64,000 nt of DNA from Spirosoma lacussanchae (GTDB lineage: Bacteria; Bacteroidota; Bacteroidia; Cytophagales; Spirosomataceae), in assembly GCF_005870035.1 (NCBI RefSeq), contig NZ_SWJG01000001.1:545639-609638 (forward strand), in the 5' to 3' direction. The number at the start of each line of letters is the position of its first letter. The first letter of the stretch is position 1. This document shows, one piece after another, positions 51,482 to 60,731 of the stretch. Position numbers and translations under genes: made by a program. The notes under the pieces were generated by a model. The model was not told the DNA's origin. It ran no database searches and saw only the letters and a list, made by a program, of their open reading frames with translations.

Positions 51482-54400
51482 TTGAAGCCTATTACCGAAC
51501 TTCTCCGGGAACGTATCCTCGTCCTCGACGGCGCGATGGGGTCCATGATTCAGCAGTACCAGCTCACCGAGGCCGACTACCGGGGTGATCGGTTCGCCGA
51601 CTGGCCCCACGATCTCAAAGGCAATAACGACCTGCTGTCGCTGACCAAACCTGAGGTTATTCAGGAGATACACCGGCAGTATCTGGAGGCCGGTGCCGAC
51701 ATTATCGAAACGAATACCTTCAGCGGCACCAGTATCGCCATGGCCGACTACCATATGGAGTCGCTGGCCTACGAACTGAACCGCGAGTCGGCCCGGATCG
51801 CTAAAGAAGTAGCCGATGAGTTTACGCGGCAAAACCCCGATAAGCCCCGGTTTGTAGCTGGCGCTATGGGGCCAACCAACCGCACGGCGAGTTTGTCGCC
51901 CGATGTCAACAACCCTGCTTATCGCGCCGTTACGTTCGATGATCTGGTGACTGCTTACTATGAGCAGGTAGCCGGGCTGGTCGATGGAGGAGCCGATCTG
52001 CTGCTGGTCGAAACCATTTTCGATACGCTCAACGCCAAAGCTGCCCTGTTTGCCATCGACAAGTACTTCAAGGAAGGCGGAAAGCGCGTCGCGGTACAGG
52101 CCGGTGAGCTGGCCGAAGCCCAGTCTCCGCTGCCGATCATGGTGTCTGGCACGATTACCGATGCCTCTGGACGAACCCTGTCGGGACAGACAACGGAAGC
52201 CTTTTTATATTCTGTTTCGCACCTGCCGCTACTGAGCGTGGGGCTGAACTGTGCGCTCGGGGCTGAGCCGATGCGTCCGTATATTCAGACGCTGGCCAAA
52301 GAAGCGCCGTTTTTTACGTCGGCGTATCCGAACGCGGGACTGCCCAACGCCTTCGGAGAGTATGACGAGACGCCCGAGTTGATGGCCGTTCAGATCGAAG
52401 GATTCGTGCGCGACGGGTTTGTCAATATTGTAGGAGGGTGCTGCGGCTCTACCCCGGCCCACATCCGGGCTATTGCCGATGTGGCGGCCAAATACCCACC
52501 CCGCCAGCTGCCGGCGCCTGAACCTTACCAGAAGCTGAGCGGGCTTGAACCCCTCAAAATTACCGAGCAAACCAACTTCCTGAACGTTGGCGAACGCACC
52601 AACGTGACCGGCTCGAAGAAATTTGCGCGGCTGATCAAAGAAGGCAACTACGACGAAGCGCTGAGCATTGCGCGCGGCCAGGTGGAAGGGGGCGCCCAGG
52701 TGATTGACGTCAACATGGACGAGGGTATGCTCGACTCGGTCGAGGCCATGACCACGTTCCTGAACCTGATTGCGTCGGAACCCGATATTGCCCGCGTACC
52801 GATCATGGTCGACTCGTCAAAGTGGGAAGTGATCGAAGCCGGTCTCAAATGCGTGCAGGGAAAAGCCATCGTGAACTCCATCTCGCTGAAAGAAGGGGAG
52901 GAGGCATTCATCGAGCGAGCCCAGCTCGTTAAGCGTTACGGAGCTGCTGCGGTGGTGATGGCTTTCGACGAGAATGGGCAGGCCGATTCCTACGAACGGC
53001 GCATCGAAATCTGCGAACGCGCCTATCGGATTCTGGTCGACAAGGTCAACTTCCCCCCGCAGGATATCATCTTCGATCCCAATATCCTGACCGTAGCAAC
53101 GGGTATCGAAGAGCACAACAACTACGCCGTCGACTTCATCAATGCCACCCGCTGGATCAAAGAGAACCTGCCGCTGGCGAAAGTGAGCGGGGGCGTGTCG
53201 AATATTTCCTTCTCGTTCCGGGGCAACGATGTGGTGCGCGAAGCCATGCACTCGGCTTTTCTCTACCACGCCATCCGGGCGGGGCTCGACATGGGTATCG
53301 TGAACGCCGGTCAGCTGGAGGTGTATGACAGCATCCCCAACGACCTGCTCGAGCGCTGCGAAGACGTACTGCTCAACCGCCGGCCCGACGCTACCGAACG
53401 CCTGGTCGAGTTTGCCGAAACGGTAAAAGCCAAAGGTAAGGTCGTGGTACAGGACGATGCGTGGCGGAGTGAACCCGTTCGGGAGCGGCTCAAACACGCG
53501 CTTGTCAAAGGTATTACGGATTTCATCGATCAGGACGTGGAAGAAGCCCGGCAGCAGGTCGAGCGGCCGCTGCACGTGATCGAAGGACCGCTCATGGACG
53601 GTATGAATGTCGTGGGCGATCTGTTTGGCGAAGGGAAAATGTTCCTGCCGCAGGTGGTCAAATCGGCGCGGGTCATGAAAAAAGCCGTGGCTTACCTGAC
53701 GCCCTTTATCGAAGCTGAGAAACTGGTAGGCGGAGATACCTCGACCAATGCCGGTAAAATACTGCTGGCCACGGTGAAGGGTGATGTGCATGATATCGGC
53801 AAAAACATCGTTGGTGTCGTGCTGGGCTGTAATAACTACGAAATCATCGATCTGGGGGTGATGGTGCCGACCCAGAAGATTCTGGACGCGGCCCGCGAAC
53901 ACCAGGTCGACATTATTGGCCTGAGCGGGCTCATAACCCCCTCGCTCGACGAGATGGTGGGGGTGGCGAAGGAGATGGAACGACAGGGCTTTACGATCCC
54001 GCTGCTGATCGGGGGCGCTACGACCTCCCGGATGCATACCGCCGTGAAAATAGACCCGCATTACTCGGGGCCGGTTATCCACGTGCTTGACGCAAGCCGC
54101 AGCGTACCGGTAGCCGGTCGGCTGGTCAGCGATACCGAAGGCACTAAAGAAGAGATTTTCCGCGAAATAAAAGCCGAGTACGCCCGGCTGCGCGAAGACC
54201 ACGCCAAGCGGCAGAAAGAGAAGAATCTGCTGGGTATCGAAAAAGCCCGCGCCAACCGTACGCCCATCGACTGGCAGGCCTTCCAGCCAACCAAACCTGC
54301 GTTTCTGGGCAATCGTTATTTCGACGAGTACGATATCGCTGAACTGGCCAAATACATCGACTGGACACCTTTCTTTCAGACCTGGCAGCTAAGCGGCAAA

Positions 54401-55309
54401 TACCCGGCCATCTTCGACGATGCCGTCGTGGGTAGCGAGGCTCGTCGGCTTTATGACGATGCCAACCGGCTATTGCAGGAGATCATTGACGGCAAGCTGC
54501 TAGGGGCGAAGGCGGTAGTCGGCTTCTACCCGGCCAACTCCACCGACGACGACGTGCTGCTGCATGAGTTCGAAGAGGAAGTCCGCGATATCCCCTGCGA
54601 ACGCCACGGGTCACACCGGCACATCGAGTACAAAATCAGCCGGGCCGAATCGGCGGCTGCGGTAAGCGTCTCCAACGCCGGCACGCTGGTATACGACACC
54701 CGTACGGTGCTGCATTTTCTGCGGCAGCAGAATCAGAAAGCACCGGGCTTACCCAACTTCTGCCTGGCCGACTTTGTGGCTCCCCTCGACAGCGGCCGAG
54801 AAGACTACATTGGCGGGTTTGCGGTAACGGCGGGTATCGGTATTGAAGCACTGCTGGAAAAATACGAGCGCGACCACGACGACTATAACAGCATCATGGT
54901 AAAAGCGCTGGCCGACCGACTGGCCGAAGCCTTCGCGGAACGGATGCACGAGCGGGTTCGGAAAGAATTCTGGCCCTACGCAACCGATGAAACGCTCAGT
55001 AACGACGAGCTGATCAAAGAAAAATACCAGGGCATCCGACCGGCACCGGGCTATCCGGCCTGCCCCGACCATACAGAGAAAGCGACCCTGTTCGAGTTGC
55101 TGGACGCCAATAAAATCGGTATCGAGCTGACCGAGAGCTTTGCCATGTACCCGGCTTCGTCGGTGAGTGGTTTTTACTTCAGCCACCCCGAATCGAAATA
55201 TTTTGCGGTGGGTAAGATCAGCAAAGACCAGGTACTCGACTACGCGATGCGCAAAGACATGCCGGTCGACGAGATAGAGCGGTGGCTAAGCCCGGTGCTG
55301 GGCTACTGA
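51482..55309 (+). CDS. metH: cobalamin-dependent methionine synthase
   Basis: A 1275-residue four-module enzyme that methylates homocysteine from methyltetrahydrofolate. Module 1 (about 1-330) has DGAMGSMIQ and the zinc cysteines Cys257 (GLNCALGAE), Cys320 and Cys321 ([10 protein letters not shown]). Module 2 (355-615) is the pterin domain ([11 protein letters not shown]). Module 3 (640-890) binds B12 with His770 in [12 protein letters not shown]. Module 4 (930-1275) is the SAM-activation domain, with [12 protein letters not shown]. The start must be TTG: 51473 gives MHPLKPI, 51482 gives MKPITELL, which fits the family better. It works with ahcY in the methyl cycle. Strong terminator after it. 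Confidence 0.96.
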   Translation: MKPITELLRERILVLDGAMGSMIQQYQLTEADYRGDRFADWPHDLKGNNDLLSLTKPEVIQEIHRQYLEAGADIIETNTFSGTSIAMADYHMESLAYELNRESARIAKEVADEFTRQNPDKPRFVAGAMGPTNRTASLSPDVNNPAYRAVTFDDLVTAYYEQVAGLVDGGADLLLVETIFDTLNAKAALFAIDKYFKEGGKRVAVQAGELAEAQSPLPIMVSGTITDASGRTLSGQTTEAFLYSVSHLPLLSVGLNCALGAEPMRPYIQTLAKEAPFFTSAYPNAGLPNAFGEYDETPELMAVQIEGFVRDGFVNIVGGCCGSTPAHIRAIADVAAKYPPRQLPAPEPYQKLSGLEPLKITEQTNFLNVGERTNVTGSKKFARLIKEGNYDEALSIARGQVEGGAQVIDVNMDEGMLDSVEAMTTFLNLIASEPDIARVPIMVDSSKWEVIEAGLKCVQGKAIVNSISLKEGEEAFIERAQLVKRYGAAAVVMAFDENGQADSYERRIEICERAYRILVDKVNFPPQDIIFDPNILTVATGIEEHNNYAVDFINATRWIKENLPLAKVSGGVSNISFSFRGNDVVREAMHSAFLYHAIRAGLDMGIVNAGQLEVYDSIPNDLLERCEDVLLNRRPDATERLVEFAETVKAKGKVVVQDDAWRSEPVRERLKHALVKGITDFIDQDVEEARQQVERPLHVIEGPLMDGMNVVGDLFGEGKMFLPQVVKSARVMKKAVAYLTPFIEAEKLVGGDTSTNAGKILLATVKGDVHDIGKNIVGVVLGCNNYEIIDLGVMVPTQKILDAAREHQVDIIGLSGLITPSLDEMVGVAKEMERQGFTIPLLIGGATTSRMHTAVKIDPHYSGPVIHVLDASRSVPVAGRLVSDTEGTKEEIFREIKAEYARLREDHAKRQKEKNLLGIEKARANRTPIDWQAFQPTKPAFLGNRYFDEYDIAELAKYIDWTPFFQTWQLSGKYPAIFDDAVVGSEARRLYDDANRLLQEIIDGKLLGAKAVVGFYPANSTDDDVLLHEFEEEVRDIPCERHGSHRHIEYKISRAESAAAVSVSNAGTLVYDTRTVLHFLRQQNQKAPGLPNFCLADFVAPLDSGREDYIGGFAVTAGIGIEALLEKYERDHDDYNSIMVKALADRLAEAFAERMHERVRKEFWPYATDETLSNDELIKEKYQGIRPAPGYPACPDHTEKATLFELLDANKIGIELTESFAMYPASSVSGFYFSHPESKYFAVGKISKDQVLDYAMRKDMPVDEIERWLSPVLGY

Positions 55310-55332
55310 TACCGCCTGAATAGACACATTTC

Positions 55333-55370
55333 TAACAAAAAGACGGCTACGCACTGCCGTCTTTTTGTTA
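55333..55370. terminator. terminator of metH, 15-bp perfect arms
   Basis: TAACAAAAAGACGGC (55333-55347) and its exact complement (55356-55370), ending in a T-rich stretch. It lies between metH and the AT-rich gene pair. Confidence 0.9.
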
Positions 55371-55400
55371 TTAACTTAGGCGCGTAATCGGTAATCAGAC

Positions 55401-56429
55401 ATGAATCATTTTATTGATCGACTGGAAATCACCAATTTTAAATCCATCCGGCAGTTGACGGTTGACGGTTTCGGGCGCATCAACCTCTTCATCGGTAGGC
55501 CAAACGTAGGAAAATCAAATATTATAGAAGCGCTGTCGCTATTGAATACATCCTGGGAGAAATTAACAGATATTGTCCGGGTAGAGAATCTCAGGGAGCT
55601 CCATTTCAATGGAGATATAAACCAAGAAGTTTCAATAAAAATCAGGCGGGATAAAAACTTGCAATACGAAGAGGTATGTAAGCTTATATTCCTTAAATCT
55701 GCCTCTGAAACACTTGTTGCAGCGAGAAGTATTAACACCTTTGATCCCAATGATGTTCACACTAATCAAAAGTACGCCTATACAGTAAATGATAATTTTA
55801 GCGTACATAAGCCTAAAGGTTACAGCCAAATTTTTGAGCCAGAGACAAAACGATATGCGTATAGGCCTGATGTGAAGTTCTTAGAAAGAAGGGTATCTTA
55901 CCTGCTTCCCCCTTTTGGGGAAAATATTTTGTACGTTCTTGAACTCATGCCTGAGCTTCGCAAGCTATATGCTCAGTGGTTTCGGCAGTACGGTTTGCGG
56001 TTGGTACTAGATACCGCCAGTCAATCATTGAAAGTACAAAAAGAGAAAGGGGAAGATGAAGTTTTTCAGTTGCCCTACTCGTCGGTAGCAGACACCCTGC
56101 AACGTATTATTTTTTATAAAACAGCTGTTGCTTCCAATGAAAATTCAGTGCTCTTATTTGAAGAGCCGGAAGCACACGCTTATCCACCTTATATAAGCGA
56201 ATTTACGCAGGAAGTAATCCGTTCGTTGACCAATCAATTCTTCATAGTAACGCATAGCCCGTTGATCGTTGAGGAGTTTCTGACCGATGCCATCGATGAG
56301 TTAGGCATATTCATGGTCGACTTTAAGGATGGACAGACCGTCGTGAGAGGACTGACAACAGAAGAGGTTTACGAAGTCAGAAAATATGGCGTTGATTTAT
56401 TTTTTAACAGCGAAGCTTATTTATCCTGA
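55401..56429 (+). CDS. AAA/OLD-like ABC-type ATPase (RloA/AriA-like) of a two-gene cassette
   Basis: A 342-residue SMC/OLD-type ATPase (AAA_15/21 group). It starts LEITNFKSIRQLTV, has Walker A GRPNVGKS at 32-39, a signature-like LPYSSVADTLQRIIF, Walker B VLLFEEPE (Glu254-Glu255) and the H-loop FFIVTHSPL (His285). The coiled-coil insertion of SMC proteins is nearly absent. No TOPRIM domain is fused; the next gene supplies a TOPRIM-like protein. The stop codon TGA and the next ATG share one base, so translation is coupled. The DNA is AT-rich (one sampled 60-base line has 23 G/C, against 40 in metH), which suggests horizontal transfer. Resembles the ATPase of RloAB, PARIS or OLD systems. Confidence 0.85.
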   Translation: MNHFIDRLEITNFKSIRQLTVDGFGRINLFIGRPNVGKSNIIEALSLLNTSWEKLTDIVRVENLRELHFNGDINQEVSIKIRRDKNLQYEEVCKLIFLKSASETLVAARSINTFDPNDVHTNQKYAYTVNDNFSVHKPKGYSQIFEPETKRYAYRPDVKFLERRVSYLLPPFGENILYVLELMPELRKLYAQWFRQYGLRLVLDTASQSLKVQKEKGEDEVFQLPYSSVADTLQRIIFYKTAVASNENSVLLFEEPEAHAYPPYISEFTQEVIRSLTNQFFIVTHSPLIVEEFLTDAIDELGIFMVDFKDGQTVVRGLTTEEVYEVRKYGVDLFFNSEAYLS

Positions 56430-56983
56430 TGGACCTGAATGTGCTCCCTGAATGCTATATTGACACGAAACTAGTTAAAGCACTTGTACCGCCTAAACGT
56501 CAGTATAATCATCAAAAAGGTACCAATGTCCTGAAAATAATGAAGGAGAGCCTGGCTGATGAGTTTGCCCTGGGTATTGTCGATGAAGATGTGCAGGACC
56601 GGGAATATGCACAGAATTTTGACTCGATTTATCATATAGAAGGTTGTCTCAGACTGCTGCAACACAGAACAAGACCACACTTCCTTATCTACTTATGTCC
56701 GGCAGTCGAACGATGGATCATATTTTGTGCTGATGAGGCTCAAATTTCATTAACCACGTATGGGTTACCCCATGATTTTGACAAACTCAGAAAAATTTCT
56801 AAAACATCGAAAAGTGAAGATCGTGATCCTCACTCCGATAACTTTCAGAAACTATTCAGAGCGCTCAGACAATCAAACTCACCGGCTGTCTCAATACTAC
56901 GACTATGGGTCAATTACCTAAAGACTAACCCATACACCGCAGATGTAAACTGGCTTATTGACGAGACAAATCGATTGCGATAA
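56429..56983 (+). CDS. small TOPRIM/RloB-like protein, partner of the AAA ATPase
   Basis: A 184-residue protein I cannot place in a named family with confidence. Features that recall TOPRIM-type proteins (RloB, AriB/DUF4435, DUF4276) are an N-terminal acidic start PECYIDTKLVKAL (Glu8, Asp12), a hydrophobic strand with FALGIVDEDV (Asp52, Asp54, a DxD), then a helix and the strand HFLIYLCPAVERWIIF, which resembles the SNPCFExW strand of RloB. A short helical C-terminus follows. It is AT-rich like its partner and coupled to it by a one-base overlap. A nuclease effector is possible but not shown. Confidence 0.7.
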   Translation: MDLNVLPECYIDTKLVKALVPPKRQYNHQKGTNVLKIMKESLADEFALGIVDEDVQDREYAQNFDSIYHIEGCLRLLQHRTRPHFLIYLCPAVERWIIFCADEAQISLTTYGLPHDFDKLRKISKTSKSEDRDPHSDNFQKLFRALRQSNSPAVSILRLWVNYLKTNPYTADVNWLIDETNRLR

Positions 56984-56998
56984 TAAGACAATAAAAGG

Positions 56999-57028
56999 TA
57001 TACTAGTCAGCCCAAACTGGCTAGTATA
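56999..57028. terminator. terminator between the ATPase cassette and the methyltransferase
   Basis: TATACTAGTCAG (56999-57010) and CTGGCTAGTATA (57017-57028) pair with one G-T pair around a six-base loop, between convergent genes. It closes the AT-rich island. Confidence 0.7.
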
Positions 57029-57031
57029 TAG

Positions 57032-57844
57032 TCAACACTGAACCGTTACCCGCAGGAAAGAAGCATCAACCGTGGTGGTAGTCGGGTCGATGCTTTTGTT
57101 TTGGCTGTTGAACAGGGCTTCCAGTTCAGTCTGTAGCTCGGCCGTCTTTCCGTTCGTTTCGGCGGCTTCGAACGCATTCATGGTTGGCCCGTAATAGGTT
57201 TTGAATACCCTGACAAATTCGGCGGGGGCATAGGGCGCGTTGAAGGTAAATGTGTCTTTCTTGAACGAAATGGCCGATCGGGCTATCCCCGCTTTCTCGA
57301 ACCGTTCGATGACATGGCTCTCGATACCCCACAGCATAGGGCTCACGAACCCGTCGGGCGGTGGCGGAGTATAGGCCGAACTAATTTTTAGAATCTGAGC
57401 CACCAGGGTAGGGTCGCCCGGAATCCAGTTGCCCATAATGATCCGCCCGCCCGGTCGGGTCACGCGAACCATTTCCCTCGCCACTTCAAACGGCTTCGGG
57501 GCAAACATGGCGCCGAATATGCTCACAACGAGATCGAAACGATGATCATCCAGCTCTGACAGGTTGGTGGCATCTCCTTCCTGAAACGTGCAGGTAGAAA
57601 CGCCTTCCAGTTGTACGCGCTTGTTGCCTGCTTCGACCAGGTTGCGGGCTATGTCGACCCCTAAAACGATAGCCCCGCGCCTGGCTGCCGGCAGGGCGGT
57701 GGTTCCATCCCCGCAACCCAGGTCAAGAACCTCCAGTCCCTGGGTGATATCAAATTGAGCCACCAGTTTCTCCCCGCTTTCCCGCATGGTTCGGGCAATT
57801 TGGGTAAAGTCACCTTTCTCCCATAGTATTTGGTTCGGATTCAT
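57032..57844 (-). CDS. class I SAM-dependent methyltransferase (UbiE/Methyltransf_11-like)
   Basis: A 270-residue soluble methyltransferase. Motif I is EVLDLGCGDGTTALPAA, then GVDIARNLVEAGNKR, FQEGDATNLSELDDHRFDLVVSIFGAMFAPKP (in parts GDATNLSEL, FDLVVSIFGAMFAPKP) and RPGGRIIMGNWIPG. The C-terminal part (FKTYYGPTMNAFEAAE) caps the site. Similar proteins in Bacteroidota and Actinobacteria act on small molecules; the substrate is unknown. Normal GC, so it is not part of the AT-rich cassette. Confidence 0.88.
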   Translation of the reverse strand: MNPNQILWEKGDFTQIARTMRESGEKLVAQFDITQGLEVLDLGCGDGTTALPAARRGAIVLGVDIARNLVEAGNKRVQLEGVSTCTFQEGDATNLSELDDHRFDLVVSIFGAMFAPKPFEVAREMVRVTRPGGRIIMGNWIPGDPTLVAQILKISSAYTPPPPDGFVSPMLWGIESHVIERFEKAGIARSAISFKKDTFTFNAPYAPAEFVRVFKTYYGPTMNAFEAAETNGKTAELQTELEALFNSQNKSIDPTTTTVDASFLRVTVQC

Positions 57845-57992
57845 CTGTTGTTTGGTTTAGAAGGTTAATACATACAAAAACTACAGCTTTTGTGGGTATT
57901 AGTCGCTGACAGCACCTCCGTGAACAACAGTCGCCCTGAAAAATAAGAACGAAGCACCGGCAGATCTCTGTAACGGTGGCTTCGGTCGGTTT

Positions 57993-58041
57993 TAACAACA
58001 GCGCGCACCCAACCAGGCTGGTCAGGTGCGCGCTGTTGTTA
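57993..58041 (-). terminator. terminator of the small exported protein gene, 17-bp perfect arms
   Basis: TAACAACAGCGCGCACC (57993-58009) and its exact complement (58025-58041), 24 bases after the minus-strand stop at 58066. No gene lies between it and the methyltransferase start at 57844. Confidence 0.8.
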
Positions 58042-58065
58042 GGAAATCAAAAACGTTGATACGGC

Positions 58066-58329
58066 TTACCGGCTACCCGTTTTTTTGCGGGTGGTCGACT
58101 TCGTTGTCGCGGTCATCGACCCCTGCTTGCTGGTGCTGCCCTTCTGAGCACCTATGCTACCGGCTCCGTTAGATGGACCACCCGACGTAGCACCACCCTT
58201 AACGGATTGCTGCAGCCCACTGCTTGATCCGGGCTTTGTACTGTTCTTGCTCGAACTACCCGATTGGGCAAAACTGCCTGCCGAAGCCAGCGTGGTCAGC
58301 AGAGCTACCATCATTACTGCACTTTTCAT
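58066..58329 (-). CDS. small exported Ser/Gly/Thr-rich protein
   Basis: An 87-residue protein. The signal peptide MKSAVMMVALLTTLASAGSFAQ is followed by a low-complexity tail of Ser, Gly, Thr and Lys (SGSSSKNSTKPGSSSGLQQS ... TTRKKTGSR). No domain is recognisable. Signal peptide, ATG start and its own 17-bp terminator support it as a real gene. Possibly a periplasmic or surface protein. Confidence 0.65.
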   Translation of the reverse strand: MKSAVMMVALLTTLASAGSFAQSGSSSKNSTKPGSSSGLQQSVKGGATSGGPSNGAGSIGAQKGSTSKQGSMTATTKSTTRKKTGSR

Positions 58330-58439
58330 ACGTTGATCAGATTTTATGAAGCTATATGTATTTGTTGTTGATAACCGACTCGGGGGGCTGATGTTCAGGC
58401 TTCTTTTTCAGTGGTTATCCGGTTTCCGGCTGGGCTAAA

Positions 58440-58475
58440 AACAGAAAACCCGGCCACCTGGCCGGGTTTTCTGTT
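58440..58475 (-). terminator. terminator of the fasciclin gene, 17-bp perfect arms
   Basis: AACAGAAAACCCGGCCA (58440-58456), two bases, then its exact complement (58459-58475). The A-rich left arm gives a T-rich tail on the minus strand. It lies 17 bases after the stop at 58493. Confidence 0.88.
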
Positions 58476-58492
58476 CCATCGATGTGGTTTAT

Positions 58493-59044
58493 TTACGGCA
58501 TCAGTACCGTGTCGATAACGTGAATAACGCCGTTCGACTGGTTTACGTCAGCAATGGTAACGGTCGAGTTGCCCCCTTTGGCGTCGGTCAGTACCACGTT
58601 TTTGCCTCTCATCATGGCCGTCAGCGTACCGCCCGCAACCGTTGTCAGCGTAGCTTTGCCACCGCCATCTTTAATCTGTTTCATCAGATCGGCCGCGCTT
58701 ACCTTACCCGGTACTACGTGGTAGGTCAGGATGCCGGTCAGCGTTTCTTTGCTTTCTGGCTTGACCAGCGTCTCAACGGTGCCTTTGGGTAGTTTGTCAA
58801 ACGCCTTGTTGGTTGGCGCGAAGACCGTGAAGGGACCCGGACCCGACAGTGTTTCAACCAGCCCAGCCGCTTTAACAGCCGCTACCAGGGTTGTATGGTC
58901 TTTCGAGTTGACGGCATTCTCAATGATATTTTTCGATGGGTACATGGGCGCGCCACCTACCGTCACGGTTTTTTCCTGAGCAAACGAAACCTGACTTACC
59001 GCTACCAGCGCAGCCAGTGCGAAAAAGAATTTTAACGTTTTCAT
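58493..59044 (-). CDS. secreted fasciclin domain protein
   Basis: A 183-residue protein with a signal peptide (MKTLKFFFALAALVAVSQVSFAQ in parts; cleavage near SFAQ). One FAS1 domain follows: KNIIENAVNSKDHTTLVAAV, then H1 GPFTVFAPTNKAFDKLP, LTGILTYHVVPGKVSAADL, and H2 NGVIHVIDTVLMP. FAS1 proteins are secreted adhesion or cell-surface proteins, common in Bacteroidota. Single gene. Confidence 0.93.
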   Translation of the reverse strand: MKTLKFFFALAALVAVSQVSFAQEKTVTVGGAPMYPSKNIIENAVNSKDHTTLVAAVKAAGLVETLSGPGPFTVFAPTNKAFDKLPKGTVETLVKPESKETLTGILTYHVVPGKVSAADLMKQIKDGGGKATLTTVAGGTLTAMMRGKNVVLTDAKGGNSTVTIADVNQSNGVIHVIDTVLMP

Positions 59045-59216
59045 GCTGATAAATTGTGTCTTAAGTAAACTGATAGTGAAGTGTGATCGATCAACGGGAA
59101 GACATACGGTTTAACGGCATTGTTTAGATTTGACAGATAAAAAATTAGTTGGTAATAAATTGATAATCAGAAAATATGACTTAGTTGTGTGCGTATATAT
59201 GCCCGCGTGCCGTTTC

Positions 59217-59250
59217 AAAAAAATACCCAGCTGCCCGGGGCGGCTGGGTA
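59217..59250 (-). terminator. orphan minus-strand intrinsic terminator
   Basis: TACCCAGC (59224-59231) pairs with GCTGGGTA (59243-59250), with inner GCCC/GGGC-type pairs. On the minus strand it is followed by seven T's (complement of 59217-59223). No minus-strand gene lies upstream of it (to the right), so it may end a small RNA or protect the fasciclin gene from antisense transcription. Confidence 0.7.
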
Positions 59251-59428
59251 CTGACGCTCGTCAGCGATGTGATTATGGAGTGGATAGAAATACTGTACAA
59301 AGGTGATGGTCTGACAAGCACGAGGCAAGGAGAAATCAACCCGAAACGGGCGTTGGAAAAGCCAGTGTTCAATACGGGGAATTTCCCGTATTTACGGGGT
59401 AAAAGGCCTATAAAATATTAATAATACA

Positions 59429-59461
59429 TTGATGGTCAATGCTTTATTTTTGTTATCTTAG
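59429..59461 (+). promoter_or_regulatory. possible promoter of the 159-residue hypothetical gene
   Basis: TTG (59429-59431), 22 bases, TATCTTAG (59454-59461), one mismatch to TAnnTTTG. The leader is about 68 bases. Confidence 0.35.
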
Positions 59462-59534
59462 GCAAGCGATTGAACCGCATCACTTTTTATAGCTGTACAG
59501 TATAATTTGACGCAAAAATCAAAACCCCAAACCT

Positions 59535-60014
59535 ATGCCCCTCCTTATTTCACACACACCCGCTAATCGATTCAGATTTGTAGAAGCCAGTTGCGAACTC
59601 GATCCGACCTCCAGCCAGGCCGAACCGGTCACTATAGGTGAATTACAAAAACAGGTGAAAAACTACATCGACTACATGGTAAAAGGTCGAAGTGTCGATC
59701 CCGACAATGTGTTTCTGGCCGCGACAGTACGTATCGACACCTTGCTGAAGATTATTGCCAGCAACCCGAATTGCGGTGGCATACGGATTTACCTGACTAA
59801 GGATACTGCCTTTAATTCGGGGGTCGAGAATGATATCTGGCCATTACTGGTGCCGGTAAGTCATCCAGACGCAGCCAATACGTATACGGATTTGATCAGT
59901 GATGACCAGGAGCCGTTAAAAAGCGGACTGGTTACGAATTTTTTGTGTAGAAATCCGCCCTGTCTGCGCCCGTATAAAGGCAGTAAGCTGTTGCCCGATG
60001 GGTATAAAGAATAA
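59535..60014 (+). CDS. hypothetical protein, 159 residues
   Basis: A cytosolic protein with no family I recognise. It begins MPLLISHTPANRFRFVEA, has a helical middle (TIGELQKQVKNYIDYMVKG) and an alternating strand/helix part (RIDTLLKIIASNPNCGGIRIYLTKD in parts). The C-terminus contains LCRNPPCLRPYKGSKLLPDGYKE (in parts), with a CxxxxC pair. Its normal base composition and its own terminator support it. A membrane protein and a sensor kinase follow on the same strand. Confidence 0.7.
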   Translation: MPLLISHTPANRFRFVEASCELDPTSSQAEPVTIGELQKQVKNYIDYMVKGRSVDPDNVFLAATVRIDTLLKIIASNPNCGGIRIYLTKDTAFNSGVENDIWPLLVPVSHPDAANTYTDLISDDQEPLKSGLVTNFLCRNPPCLRPYKGSKLLPDGYKE

Positions 60015-60019
60015 GAGCA

Positions 60020-60049
60020 ATGAGCCACTCCGCCGGCGGAGTGGCTCAT
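60020..60049. terminator. 30-bp perfect palindrome after the hypothetical gene
   Basis: ATGAGCCACTCCGCC (60020-60034) is followed at once by its exact complement (60035-60049), six bases after the stop codon. It forms a long hairpin with a tight loop. The next gene starts 16 bases later, so it would separate the two transcripts. Confidence 0.8.
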
Positions 60050-60065
60050 ACTTTCAACAGACGAT

Positions 60066-60731
60066 ATGGAATGGCTACTTTTGGTGTCTACGCCCAATAA
60101 AATATACCTGGGTTTGCTGGCCACTAATGTTATAATCATACTCATAAATTTTACGCGGATAGACAATACGCTACGTCCGCTGTTATTGCTGGTCATCAGT
60201 AATTTACTGGTCGAGCTTTGGACTGATTATATCAAAGTAACTACCAACGGAAATAACCTATTCATCTATCATCTGTATGCACCTATAGAATACACCTGCC
60301 TGGGTGCCATTTTTTACCTTGCCTTACCATCCGAAAAGCATCGAAAGCGAATCATCGGCTCCATAATTGGGTACATTATTGTTGTCGTGATCAGTACTAT
60401 TTTCTGGCAGTCGCCAGCTCATAACAACTCGATTACCTACATGATCGAGAGCGCATTGGTCATATACTGGTGCTTTATTTTTTTTCGAACACTGCTTGAT
60501 CGGCAGGATCTGTACGTACCGGAACGTGATGGCCTGTTCTGGCTGTTTGTGGCTATCCTGATCTACTTTGCGGGTACTTTTTTTACCATTGGTCTGATCG
60601 ATTATTTCATCATCAGCAATCAAAAACTGGCTACTTTTATATACTATGCCAGCTTTCCTTTTAACTACATACTGTATGTAACAATTGGGATAGTTTGTTT
60701 GCTCCCTTCTTCATTGCGGAACCATGAATAG
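60066..60731 (+). CDS. polytopic membrane protein coupled to a sensor kinase
   Basis: A 221-residue protein with about six or seven transmembrane segments and short polar loops. It starts MEWLLLVSTPNKIYLGLLAT; a conserved-looking YHLYAPIEYTCLG lies after helix 3. No catalytic motif. Its 3' end overlaps the kinase gene by eight bases, and that kinase has only one membrane segment of its own, so this protein may be its sensory or membrane partner. This is inference. Family not recognised with certainty. Confidence 0.78.
   Translation: MEWLLLVSTPNKIYLGLLATNVIIILINFTRIDNTLRPLLLLVISNLLVELWTDYIKVTTNGNNLFIYHLYAPIEYTCLGAIFYLALPSEKHRKRIIGSIIGYIIVVVISTIFWQSPAHNNSITYMIESALVIYWCFIFFRTLLDRQDLYVPERDGLFWLFVAILIYFAGTFFTIGLIDYFIISNQKLATFIYYASFPFNYILYVTIGIVCLLPSSLRNHE

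Larger units (their letters stand above)
59045..59534. other. 490-base gene-free stretch with several hairpins
   Basis: AT-rich near 59100-59180, then a minus-strand terminator (59217-59250), a perfect hairpin CTGACG-CT-CGTCAG (59251-59264), and an inverted repeat AATACGGG/CCCGTATT near 59374-59395. A plus-strand frame 59185-59421 runs through the terminator and is not protein-like. The fasciclin promoter must lie in the left part, but I find no exact consensus. Confidence 0.6.

Noticed and set aside
52817..54202. 461-residue minus-strand frame opposite metH
   Set aside because: Antisense shadow of a fully conserved enzyme.
55401..56983. Prophage or transposon remnant
   Set aside because: No integrase, transposase or flanking direct repeats are seen around the AT-rich pair; it is simply bounded by terminators.
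59185..59421. 78-residue plus-strand frame
   Set aside because: It runs through a strong minus-strand terminator and hairpins and has no protein-like pattern.
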